Assembly: GCF_024614185.1 (NCBI RefSeq)
Contig: NZ_JAHTLF010000015.1
Span: 383,402-447,401 of the forward strand
DNA from: Nocardioides carbamazepini
Lineage (GTDB): Bacteria; Actinomycetota; Actinomycetes; Propionibacteriales; Nocardioidaceae
DNA: 64,000 bases
Direction of reading: 5' to 3'
In this document: positions 16,974-24,677 of the stretch, in pieces
Layout of the letters: each line of letters opens with the position of its first letter
Position numbering within the stretch: position 1 is the first letter of the stretch
Notes under the pieces: generated by a model
What the model saw: the letters and a program-made list of their open reading frames with translations, nothing else
Databases searched by the model: none
What the model was told of the DNA's origin: nothing
Program-made: the position numbers and the translations under genes

Positions 16974-17657
16974 TCAGTCGGCCCGCAGGTCGGGCGTCGT
17001 CAGGCCGAGAGCGTTGGTCCACAGCCGGGTGGCTGTCTCGACGAGTTCATCGACGTTGTCTTCGCCGTCGAAGGCGAAGACCTCGTGGGCCAGCCGGGCG
17101 ACCATGCCCGAGAGTGCTTTGGCGGCCATCGACGCCTCGACGCCCCGGTCGGCCAGGCCACGCTGCTGCAGGTCGGAGATCGCCCGGGCGTTGCGGTTGA
17201 TGAAGGCGGCGGAGCGGGCTCGGCGCATCTCCCGGAAGCGGGAATCGACCGCGGCCACCTGCAGGAGGAGGACATTGAGACGCGCATTGCGCCGGTAGGC
17301 CTCGAAATAGGCCCGGTTGCTCGCCGCGATGATCGCCACGGGGTCGTCTGTGGCCTCGATGCGCCCCGTGCCCGGGTGAAGCATCTCGCTCTGCGCTTCG
17401 TGTAGGACCGCGGCGAAGACCTCATCCTTGCTGTCGAACCACGTGTAGAAGCTGCCGATCGAGCACTTGGCCTCGGCAGCGATGTCCACCAACCGCGAGT
17501 CGACGTACCCGTCACGCTCGAAGACCGTGCGGGCGGCCGCAATGAGGGCAGCTCGGGTGCGCTGGCCGCGCGCCGTCTGGGGCTGAGTACCGAGCCGAGC
17601 GGCGTCGACGAGATCCGGAATCTCGCCCACGCCGCGCTCGGGCTCGTGAGAAGGCAT
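16974..17657 (-). CDS. TetR-family transcriptional regulator
   Basis: A 227-residue TetR protein. The N-terminal helix-turn-helix (about residues 30-75) has R-A-A-L-I-A-A-A-R-T-V-F-E-R-D-G-Y, then I-A-A-E-A-K-C-S-I-G-S-F-Y-T-W-F-D-S-K-D-E-V. The rest is a helical ligand-binding domain. The ATG at 17657 sits 7 nt after TAGTGT, a leaderless start, and is preferred over an upstream in-frame ATG. It lies between the beta-oxidation block and the DUF2855/ACAD set, so acyl-CoA-responsive repression of one or both is likely. It may bind the ACTTGAA/TTCAAGT repeats, though none is seen in its own promoter. Confidence 0.9.
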   Translation of the reverse strand: MPSHEPERGVGEIPDLVDAARLGTQPQTARGQRTRAALIAAARTVFERDGYVDSRLVDIAAEAKCSIGSFYTWFDSKDEVFAAVLHEAQSEMLHPGTGRIEATDDPVAIIAASNRAYFEAYRRNARLNVLLLQVAAVDSRFREMRRARSAAFINRNARAISDLQQRGLADRGVEASMAAKALSGMVARLAHEVFAFDGEDNVDELVETATRLWTNALGLTTPDLRAD

Positions 17658-17664
17658 AACTCTT

Positions 17665-17670
17665 ACACTA
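17665..17670 (-). promoter_or_regulatory. -10 box TAGTGT, leaderless promoter of the TetR gene
   Basis: On the minus strand TAGTGT ends 7 nt before the ATG at 17657. There is no ribosome-binding site. Confidence 0.45.
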
Positions 17671-17708
17671 CTGGCGATGGCCGCGACCATCCGAGTCCAC
17701 CATCAACT

Positions 17709-18827
17709 TCATCCACCGGCTCCGGCGGGTCGGATCTCGAAGATGTGCCCCACGGCCGGATCCACGGTCCCGTCGTGCAGTTGGGCGATGACACTGGGGG
17801 CTGCGGACAGGCCGTCGTGCTCCTCGAGACGCATCCACGGGTTGCCGAGATCGGCGACACGCTCGGTGAAAGTGAGCTCGTCACGCTCGTAGCGCTCCAT
17901 GAAGGCGCGCGCCTGCCCAGCCGCCTTGTACGCGTCCACTTGCATGGCGGCGAAGAAGAACTCCGGTTGGGGACCGGAGAGGGTCTCGTCCGGCGCGGCG
18001 GGATCGGGCAGCTGCACACCTTGGGTCGAACCGACAAGACAGTCGTAGACGAGGTCGTCGCCGAAGTGCTCATGCACCCGATGCCTCAGCTCCGGATCGG
18101 CTGCCAAGTCGACGTAGAGGGTCGGCACGCCGAGGTCGATGGAAGCGAGATCACCGTACTCGACGACCTGGTCGTAGCATCCGATCTGCCGCACGAAGTC
18201 GAGGTTGCGCGCGGAGGTGAGTCCGATCTTCACCGCCGACGTGTCGTCCGCGATGCAGTGGGCGACGCCGTAGGCCGTCTTGCTCGAGGCGCTGGAGATG
18301 ACGATCTGGCCGGCGCCGAAGTAGTTCCGTTCACGCAGAAAGTCCGCGGCCGTGTACGAGGCGATGAAGAGCGGTCGAAAGATCGACACGAAGCTGTCCG
18401 ACCGGGGCGAGGCAGGCTCTGGCTTGATCTCATAGATGTTGTAGACCTTCGGAGTCCCAGTGCGATGCGCGGCACCGTCGACGAAGCTGCGTGTGGTGAT
18501 CCCAGTCGGCTGCATGACGAGCTCGTTCGACAGCGGGAAGTACCCGAAGACGCGCGTGCCTTCGGCGATCTCAGCCACGCGCGATTCCGTGACGTGCGCG
18601 AAGCCCCATACCGGGATGCACCCGTGGTCGGCGTCCACGGCTGGGAAGAGATTCCAGTAACCGAGCGCGTCGCCGTACACCGCGTAGGTCATGTTGTTCG
18701 TGCTCAGGGCCACGCGCTCGATCTCGGCGCGGACCCAGCCCTCCTCGAGCTCTTGCCGAGGAAGGCTCACGGTCCGGGAGACGCCGAGGTCGCTCTTGAG
18801 GGACTCGACGCGTACGACATCCGACAT
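17709..18827 (-). CDS. DUF2855 family protein (MDR-like)
   Basis: A 372-residue protein of the DUF2855 family, distantly related to medium-chain reductases. Visible features are A-L-S-T-N-N-M-T-Y-A-V-Y-G near the N-terminus, a G-Y-F-P-L-S strand, I-V-I-S-S-A-S-S-K-T-A-Y-G (which reads like a nucleotide-binding turn) and a Y-D-C-L-V-G-S segment. No biochemical reaction is established that I can name. It lies directly upstream in the strand order of nothing else; the APH-kinase gene precedes it across a 55-bp repeat-bearing spacer. Co-location with the kinase/dehydrogenase/phosphatase set suggests a linked pathway. Confidence 0.8.
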   Translation of the reverse strand: MSDVVRVESLKSDLGVSRTVSLPRQELEEGWVRAEIERVALSTNNMTYAVYGDALGYWNLFPAVDADHGCIPVWGFAHVTESRVAEIAEGTRVFGYFPLSNELVMQPTGITTRSFVDGAAHRTGTPKVYNIYEIKPEPASPRSDSFVSIFRPLFIASYTAADFLRERNYFGAGQIVISSASSKTAYGVAHCIADDTSAVKIGLTSARNLDFVRQIGCYDQVVEYGDLASIDLGVPTLYVDLAADPELRHRVHEHFGDDLVYDCLVGSTQGVQLPDPAAPDETLSGPQPEFFFAAMQVDAYKAAGQARAFMERYERDELTFTERVADLGNPWMRLEEHDGLSAAPSVIAQLHDGTVDPAVGHIFEIRPAGAGG

Positions 18828-18845
18828 GGCAGGTGCCCTTCTTTC

Positions 18846-18889
18846 TGGAGGTGGTCTTGGGAGGTGGTCTTGAGAGGTGGTCTCAGAGG
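18846..18889. repeat. Three tandem copies of a ~14-nt unit
   Basis: GGAGGTGGTCTTG occurs as three near-perfect adjacent copies between the DUF2855 start and the APH-kinase stop; the last copy runs into the kinase stop codon. On the transcribed strand the unit is rich in ACC. Role unknown; slippage duplication is the simplest origin. Confidence 0.7.
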
Positions 18890-19899
18890 TCTTCGCTCAG
18901 GGCGACGTGCGCATGGGCCACGAGCTGATCGACTGCCTCGGCCGGGATCACCCCGGCGGCGGTGAGGTTGCGCGGGTCGTCCTGCTGGCGGCGCCGCACC
19001 CCCTCGAGGATGATCGCGAGCTTCCACAGGCCGAGCCCGTGCCAGAACGGCACCGAGGCGACATCGCGCCCGGACACCTGTGCGTAGTGCTCGACGAGCT
19101 CGCTCCGGGAGGCCAGCCCCTCGACCGTCGAGGCGTCGAAACGCATCGTCGGCGGGTCGCCGGCCTGGGGCCAGTAGGCCAGGAGCGTCCCGAGGTCGGC
19201 GAGAGGGTCACCGAGCGTGGCCAGCTCCCAGTCGAGAATGGCTCGCACCCGTGCCTCGACGGGATCGACGATGACATTGCGCAGGTGGCTGTCACCGTGG
19301 ACGAGGGTGACCTCCCCCGGCGCGGGCTCGTGGTCGTGCAGCCGCACTGTGAGGCGGTCCAGGTCGGGCAGGTCCCGCGTGCGCGAGAGCTCCCACTGGC
19401 CCGTCCACCGCCTGAGCTGCCGGGCAGCGTAGGGCTTGTGGCTCGCGAGGTCGGCCAGTCCCACCCGCTGGAGATCGGTGGCATGGATGCGGGCGAGGGT
19501 GTCGACGACGGAGAGACCGACGGCGTGCCGGGCGGCCGGCGCCAGACCCTCAGCGTCACTGCGCTCCTCGAGGACGAGCCCGTCGACGAAGGAGACGACC
19601 AGCACCGGCGCGTCGGCGACCGCCGGGTCCTCGCACAGGCCGTGCACGACCGGAAGGGGGACATCGCCGTCCTGCAGCGCCGAGAGGATCCTGTGCTCCC
19701 GCGCCACGTCGTGGGCGGAGGCGAGCAACTCACCCATCGGGGGGCGCCGCAGCACCAGGCGCGACCCCTTCGCGTCGGTGACGAGGTAGGTGAGGTTGGA
19801 CTGGCCCAGTCCCACCCGCTCGTAGGCCAGTGGCGGCACGACATCGACGCGCTTGGTGAGCCATGCGGTCATGGCGGCCGTGTCGATGCCCTCGATCAC
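18883..19899 (-). CDS. APH/choline-kinase-fold phosphotransferase (ACAD10/11-type kinase)
   Basis: A 338-residue kinase of the aminoglycoside-phosphotransferase fold. The catalytic loop is [13 protein letters not shown] (HGD-x-H-x-x-N) and the metal motif is [17 protein letters not shown]. That wording is typical of the kinase domain of animal ACAD10/ACAD11 and of bacterial LvaA, which phosphorylate 4-hydroxyacyl-CoAs. I start at GTG 19899, whose last two bases begin the stop of the acyl-CoA dehydrogenase gene (GTGA), so the two are translationally coupled; a longer frame exists only as read-through of that gene. Antibiotic resistance is unlikely here. Confidence 0.88.
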   Translation of the reverse strand: MIEGIDTAAMTAWLTKRVDVVPPLAYERVGLGQSNLTYLVTDAKGSRLVLRRPPMGELLASAHDVAREHRILSALQDGDVPLPVVHGLCEDPAVADAPVLVVSFVDGLVLEERSDAEGLAPAARHAVGLSVVDTLARIHATDLQRVGLADLASHKPYAARQLRRWTGQWELSRTRDLPDLDRLTVRLHDHEPAPGEVTLVHGDSHLRNVIVDPVEARVRAILDWELATLGDPLADLGTLLAYWPQAGDPPTMRFDASTVEGLASRSELVEHYAQVSGRDVASVPFWHGLGLWKLAIILEGVRRRQQDDPRNLTAAGVIPAEAVDQLVAHAHVALSEDL

Positions 19900-21119
19900 C
19901 TCTGCCTGCCCTGCTCCGAGCTGCGCCGACGATACTCGCGGCGGGCGATCGTCATCTTGTGCACCTCGTCGGGGCCGTCGGCCAGCCGCAGGGTGCGCAT
20001 GTGGGCGTACCACATGGCCAGGGGGAAGTCGTCGCTGACGCCCCCGCCGCCGTGCACCTGGATGGCGCGGTCGATGACCTTGAGCGCGACGTTGGGTGCG
20101 GCCACCTTGATCGCCGCGATCTCGGTGCGGGCGACCTTGTTGCCCACGGTGTCCATCATGTGCGCGGCCTTGAGGGTGAGCAGGCGCGCCATCTCGATCT
20201 CGATGCGCGACTCGGCGACCCAGTCCATGATGTTGGACCGGTTGGCGACGGGCTCACCGAAGGTCACCCGGGACTGGGCCCGGTCGATCATCAGGTCGAG
20301 GGCGCGCTCGGCGACACCGATGGCCCGCATGCAGTGGTGGATGCGCCCCGGCCCGAGGCGTGCCTGGCTGATCATGAAGCCGTCGCCCTCCCCTGCGAGC
20401 AGCGCAGTGACAGGCACACGCACGTTGGTGAAGGTGACCTCGGCGTGGCCCTCCCGGTCCATGTAGCCGAAGACCGGCAGACCGCGCTCGATCTTGACGC
20501 CCGGAGCGTCGATGGGGACGACGATCATCGACTGCTGGCGGTGGGTCGGTGCATCCGGATCGGTCTTCCCCATGACGATCAGGACCTTGCAGTTCTTGTG
20601 CAACGCGTTGGAGGTCCACCACTTGCGGCCGTTGATGACGTACTCGTCACCGTCTCGCTCGATGCGCGTCTCGACATTGGTGGCGTCGGAGCTCGCGACG
20701 GCCGGCTCGGTCATGGCGAAGGCGGAGGCCATCTCGCCCGCGAGCAGCGGCTTCAGGTACTTCTCCTTGTGCTCGTCGGTGCCGAAGAGCGTGAGCACCT
20801 CCATGTTGCCCGTGTCGGGCGCATTGCAGTTGACGGCCTCGGGTGCGATCTCGATGCTGCGACCGGTGATCTCGGCGAGGTGGGCGTACTCGAGGTTGGT
20901 CAGGCCGGGCCCCCACTCGGGGTGCGGGTGGAAGAGGTTCCACAGACCGCGGGCGCGCGCCTCCGTCTTGAGGTCCTCGAGGACCTGCGGGTGGTGGTTG
21001 GCGTCGCCGGAAGCGCGCATCTGCTCGCGATAGACGCCCTCCGCGGGGTAGACGTGCTCGTCCATGAAGGCGAGCATGCTGTCGCGGTAGTGCTGTCCGC
21101 GTTCACTGAGTTCGAACAT
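19896..21119 (-). CDS. ACAD10/11-class acyl-CoA dehydrogenase
   Basis: A 407-residue dehydrogenase with [16 protein letters not shown] and [11 protein letters not shown] in the middle domain. The C-terminal signature is [13 protein letters not shown] in place of the standard E-G-T, which marks the ACAD10/ACAD11 class. In mammals this class converts 4-phosphohydroxyacyl-CoA in a phosphate-eliminating, non-redox route; P. putida LvaC is a related case. The ATG at 21119 has AAGGA upstream. Coupled to the kinase downstream and 34 nt after the HAD phosphatase. Substrate is probably a hydroxy fatty acyl-CoA. Confidence 0.9.
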   Translation of the reverse strand: MFELSERGQHYRDSMLAFMDEHVYPAEGVYREQMRASGDANHHPQVLEDLKTEARARGLWNLFHPHPEWGPGLTNLEYAHLAEITGRSIEIAPEAVNCNAPDTGNMEVLTLFGTDEHKEKYLKPLLAGEMASAFAMTEPAVASSDATNVETRIERDGDEYVINGRKWWTSNALHKNCKVLIVMGKTDPDAPTHRQQSMIVVPIDAPGVKIERGLPVFGYMDREGHAEVTFTNVRVPVTALLAGEGDGFMISQARLGPGRIHHCMRAIGVAERALDLMIDRAQSRVTFGEPVANRSNIMDWVAESRIEIEMARLLTLKAAHMMDTVGNKVARTEIAAIKVAAPNVALKVIDRAIQVHGGGGVSDDFPLAMWYAHMRTLRLADGPDEVHKMTIARREYRRRSSEQGRQR

Positions 21120-21153
21120 CTCGTGGTCCTTGGTTCGTAGGAGGAAAGAGGGC

Positions 21154-21831
21154 TCAACGGGAGGCGGTCGTGGGAGCGGGGAGGGACAGCGCCTCGCGGA
21201 TACGGGGCAGGGACTCGTCGGCGGTGCGGTGCAGGATCCCCCGGATGCCCAGGCGAGCGGCACCCACGAGGTTGTGCTCGAGGTCGTCGACGAGCACGCA
21301 CTCGCGCGGGTCGACGCCGATCCGCTCGCACGCGATGCGGTAGATCGCGCGAGAGGGCTTGCGCACGCCCACCTGTCCGGAGATGACCGTGACGTCGAAG
21401 AGCTCGTCGAGGTCGACGCGGGCGTAGCAGTCGCGGCCCAGGGAGTTGGAGACAAGCGCAACAGGGACCCTCGCGGCCCGCGCCTCCCGGATGAGGTCGA
21501 CCATCGGCTGATCGAGATCGAGATGCGTGGCGAGACCGGCGAGGAGGCCCCGCGGCTCGACCCGACCGCCGGATTCGACGAGCGCGGCGGCGAAGGCGTC
21601 CTCGAAGCCTTCGTCGTCAAGCCGGCCCCTCTCGTGCTCGACGAGCGCGACGCGGGCGCCTTCATGGGTGGCGAGCACCCGCAGCGCGTCGTCGGGATCG
21701 AGGCCGGCACCCGCGCCAAGTGCCCGGAAGGCGCGCGCGATCGGGACGGTGAGCACTCCCCCGAAGTCGATGAGGAGGGCACGTGCGGAGGGTGCGACGA
21801 CCTCGTTCGGGTCGGGCGATGTCGTCGTCAT
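21154..21831 (-). CDS. HAD-family hydrolase (ACAD10 N-terminal-domain type)
   Basis: A 225-residue HAD protein. Motif I is [10 protein letters not shown] (nucleophile D22; the second aspartate is a glycine, as usual in this subfamily), motif II V-S-N-S-L-G, motif III around R-K-P-S-R-A-I-Y, motif [10 protein letters not shown]. The subfamily includes the N-terminal domains of ACAD10 and soluble epoxide hydrolase. AGAGGAG precedes the ATG at 21831. It is the first gene of the HAD-ACAD-APH set and has operator site B just upstream. It may act on a phosphorylated intermediate or be regulatory, as proposed for ACAD10. Confidence 0.85.
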   Translation of the reverse strand: MTTTSPDPNEVVAPSARALLIDFGGVLTVPIARAFRALGAGAGLDPDDALRVLATHEGARVALVEHERGRLDDEGFEDAFAAALVESGGRVEPRGLLAGLATHLDLDQPMVDLIREARAARVPVALVSNSLGRDCYARVDLDELFDVTVISGQVGVRKPSRAIYRIACERIGVDPRECVLVDDLEHNLVGAARLGIRGILHRTADESLPRIREALSLPAPTTASR

Positions 21832-21864
21832 GCACTGGCTCCTCTGAACAGCGGGCTCACCCAA

Positions 21865-21896
21865 CGTACTTGAACACAGATTCGGATTCAAGTCTT
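21865..21896. promoter_or_regulatory. Operator-like inverted repeat (site B) upstream of the HAD gene
   Basis: CGTACTTGAA, 12 nt, TTCAAGTCTT: the core ACTTGAA/TTCAAGT arms are perfect. It is 34 nt upstream of the HAD start and has the same left arm and spacing as site A. The remaining 21897-22061 shows nothing else I can name. Confidence 0.55.
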
Positions 21897-22061
21897 TACC
21901 TTCCACCTGTACGCATTTCCTGGGGACCTGCGGGCACGGCCGCCGAGAGCCGATGGAGCGCACCCGTCCACCGACGGCCGCGCCAACCGAACCGGATACG
22001 ACCGGCTGGGACCGCTGGGCAGTCGCCGGGCCGCGGGTGATGCGACGTCTCGTGAGGTTGG

Positions 22062-23612
22062 TCAGGACGTGGTGATCGTGGCGTCGGCGGTCACCTGTGA
22101 GCGAGCCGGGCGGACTCCGCCGCGAAGCAGGTCGTCGCGGCTGATCTCGCGCTTGAGGATCTTCCCGGTCGCGCCCTTGGGCAGCGCCGGCACGACCTGG
22201 TAGACCCGCGGCACCTTGTAGGCCGCGAGCTGCTCGGAGAGCCAGGTGCGGAGCTCACCGAGGTCGACGTCCTGCCCGGCTCGCGGCACGACGATGGCGG
22301 CGACCTCCTCTCCGAGGCGCTCGTCCGGCAGGCCGACGACCGCGGCCTCGAGGATCGCGGGGTGGGTGTAGAGAACCTCCTCCACCTCCCGCGGGTAGAC
22401 GTTGTAGCCGCCGCGGATGATCAGGTCCTTCATGCGGTCGACGATCCATAGGTGCCCGTCGGCATCCATGCGCCCCAGGTCGCCGGTCAGGAACCACGGG
22501 CCGTGCGTCACGGCGGCGGTGGCGTCGGGACGCTGCCAGTACTCACGCATCACACACGGACCGTCGATCGCGATCTCGCCGATCTCGCCGACGGCCACGG
22601 GGTTGCGCTCGGGATCGAGGATAGTGACGAGAACGCCCGGCAGGCCACGGCCGACACTGCCCTCCTTGCGCGCGCCGTCGACCTCGTTGAACGTCGCTGC
22701 GCCGGTGGTCTCGCTCAGGCCGTAGCCGTCGAGCACGGTCGCACCGAACCGCTCACGGAACGCCCGAGCCACCTGCAGCGGCATCGCCGCACCGCCCGAG
22801 CACGCCACCCGGAGGTCCGCGAAGTCCTCGACCCCCAGGTCGGTCTCGGCGTGGAGCATCTCGTTCCACATGGTCGGGACCCCAGCCATGACCGTGAGGC
22901 GGTGGTTCGCGGCCATCTCCAGCAGCCGAGCCCCGTGGAAGGGCCGCAGCACCGAGAACGACCCGCCGGCGTTGTAGATGGAGGCCATCACCGCGGCCTG
23001 GCCGAACACGTGGAAGAGCGGCAGCGCGGTGCCCATCCGGTCGTCGCCGGTAAGAGGCAGCGTCTCAGTGAACATCTCGCCGGTCACCAGCAGGTTGTGA
23101 TGGGTCAACACCGCACCCTTGGGCCGGCCGGTGGTGCCGGAGGTGTAGAGCAGTACGGCGGCGTGCTCGGGTTCGACCTCGGCGGGGTCCGGCACCCCGG
23201 GTTCTGGCCCGCGCGGGTCGGCGCCGCCGGGCGCGAGAACCCACACCGGGATCCCGTTGCGCTCAGCGGCGCTCGTGATCGGCTCGGCCGTCTCGCTCCA
23301 GCCGACGGCCAGCGTGCAACCCGCGTCGTCGAGGAAGTACCCCAGCTCGCGGGAGGTGCTGAGGGTGTTGACCGTGACCGCGGTGGCTCCGAGGGAGAGC
23401 ACCGCGTAGTAGACGTGGACGAACTCGGCGCTGGTCGGCACGACGATGAGGACGCGATCGCCGCGGCCGACCCCACGCTCGGTCAGCTCGTCGGCCGTCC
23501 TGGCGATGCCGTCGCGCAACTGGGCGTAGGTCCAGCTGCGCTGGGCCTCCCTGAGCGCGAGGCTGTCGGGTGAGGTCGTGGCGTGTCGCCAGATGTGAGT
23601 AGCAGCATTCAT
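22062..23612 (-). CDS. Acyl-CoA synthetase (AMP-forming) coupled to the sulfatase operon
   Basis: A 516-residue ANL-family ligase. Motifs include L-L-Y-T-S-G-T-T-G-R-P-K-G (P-loop), Y-G-L-S-E-T-T-G, L-T-G-D-L-G-R-M-D, D-R-M-K-D-L-I-I-R-G-G-Y-N-V-Y-P-R-E and the C-terminal P-K-G-A-T-G-K-I-L-K-R. It activates a carboxylate to its CoA ester. The ATG at 23612 has AAGGAG upstream and overlaps the stop of the formylglycine-generating-enzyme gene (ATGA), so the ligase belongs to the sulfatase/transporter operon and closes it. That suggests the desulfated product carries, or is converted to, a carboxylic acid. Confidence 0.9.
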   Translation of the reverse strand: MNAATHIWRHATTSPDSLALREAQRSWTYAQLRDGIARTADELTERGVGRGDRVLIVVPTSAEFVHVYYAVLSLGATAVTVNTLSTSRELGYFLDDAGCTLAVGWSETAEPITSAAERNGIPVWVLAPGGADPRGPEPGVPDPAEVEPEHAAVLLYTSGTTGRPKGAVLTHHNLLVTGEMFTETLPLTGDDRMGTALPLFHVFGQAAVMASIYNAGGSFSVLRPFHGARLLEMAANHRLTVMAGVPTMWNEMLHAETDLGVEDFADLRVACSGGAAMPLQVARAFRERFGATVLDGYGLSETTGAATFNEVDGARKEGSVGRGLPGVLVTILDPERNPVAVGEIGEIAIDGPCVMREYWQRPDATAAVTHGPWFLTGDLGRMDADGHLWIVDRMKDLIIRGGYNVYPREVEEVLYTHPAILEAAVVGLPDERLGEEVAAIVVPRAGQDVDLGELRTWLSEQLAAYKVPRVYQVVPALPKGATGKILKREISRDDLLRGGVRPARSQVTADATITTS

Positions 23613-24628
23613 GTTCGAACTCCTTGCGAGGGCGGACTTTGTGGACCGCTCGGCGTGTCCGCAGGCGAGGCGTCGTTGGCACACCTGAAGCCGACGTTCG
23701 CGGATGTCGAGTCCGGGAAGTTCGACGAGCGCGCAGAGACGCGGTACCGGTAGCAGTAGCTGTCGTGGCACAGGTAGGAGCCACCTCGGAAGACCTTGCG
23801 GTCCCCTGCCGAGGGGCCTGGCGGGGCCGTGGCCGGCGAGCGCTGGTAATAGTCAGGCTGGAACCAGTCGGCACACCACTCCCAGACGTTCCCGACCATG
23901 TTGTAGAGCCCGTAGCCGTTGGGCCGGAACGACTTGGCTGGAGCAGTTGTCTCGTAGCCGTCCTCCGCCGTGTTCACGTGCGGGAAGTCGCCCTGAAAGA
24001 TGTTGCACTGCCATCGAGCACCGGGCTTCAGGACGTCCCCCCATGGGAATCGCGAGCCGGACAGCCCGCCTCGTGCGGCGTACTCCCACTCGGCCTCGGT
24101 GGGCAACCGCTTCCCGGCCCAGTTCGCGAAGGCATGTGCGTCGTTCCACGTGACGTGAACTGCGGGATGGTTCGCCACCGCCGCCGAACCGCGCCCTTGG
24201 GGGTGCCTCCATGACGCTCCCCTCACAGCGACCCACCAGGGGGTGTCGGCAAGACGGTGCAGGACATCCTGCGGATCTGCCCGGACCGCCGCATGGAAGA
24301 CCGCCGAGACTCCGAGATCCTCGGCGTCTGTGACATAGCCGGTGGCCTTGACGAACGTCGCGAACTGACTGACCGTGACAGCGCTCTCGTCGAGGTAGAA
24401 GTCATCCAGGACGACCTCGTGCACAGGAGTCTCGCCGTCAGCCACATAGCCGTCGCCGTGCTCGTCCCCCATCCAGAACCGTCCACCGGGGATGAGCACC
24501 TGACGGCGGTGGGAGCGAGGACCAGGCCGTACAGCGGGAGCGCCGGCGCCCGATCGTCGCTCGACCGCATCGCCGACCGCTGGGGCACAGCAGGCGGGTC
24601 GTCCTGAGTCGCTGTTCCGGTCGTTCAT
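23609..24628 (-). CDS. Formylglycine-generating enzyme (sulfatase-activating)
   Basis: A 339-residue FGE/SUMF1-family protein. It oxidises the active-site cysteine of type I sulfatases to formylglycine, using O2 and copper. The family core is evident: L-I-P-G-G-R-F-W-M-G-D near 45-55, L-P-T-E-A-E-W-E-Y-A-A-R-G-G, N-M-V-G-N-V-W-E-W, and R-G-G-S-Y-L-C-H-D-S-Y-C with both catalytic cysteines (C287 and C292). The first ~40 residues, rich in Arg/Ala with a C-C pair, look like a non-conserved lead. It sits right after the sulfatase gene, its evident substrate, and overlaps the ligase start. Confidence 0.95.
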   Translation of the reverse strand: MNDRNSDSGRPACCAPAVGDAVERRSGAGAPAVRPGPRSHRRQVLIPGGRFWMGDEHGDGYVADGETPVHEVVLDDFYLDESAVTVSQFATFVKATGYVTDAEDLGVSAVFHAAVRADPQDVLHRLADTPWWVAVRGASWRHPQGRGSAAVANHPAVHVTWNDAHAFANWAGKRLPTEAEWEYAARGGLSGSRFPWGDVLKPGARWQCNIFQGDFPHVNTAEDGYETTAPAKSFRPNGYGLYNMVGNVWEWCADWFQPDYYQRSPATAPPGPSAGDRKVFRGGSYLCHDSYCYRYRVSARSSNFPDSTSANVGFRCANDASPADTPSGPQSPPSQGVRT

Positions 24629-24677
24629 CGTACCTGCCCCGAGAGCTGGCCTCCCTGTAGATCCGTGCGAATCCCGC

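Noticed and set aside
18883..19899. Aminoglycoside-resistance reading of the APH-fold kinase
   Set aside because: Motifs and operon place it with ACAD10/11-type kinases; nothing points to antibiotic modification.
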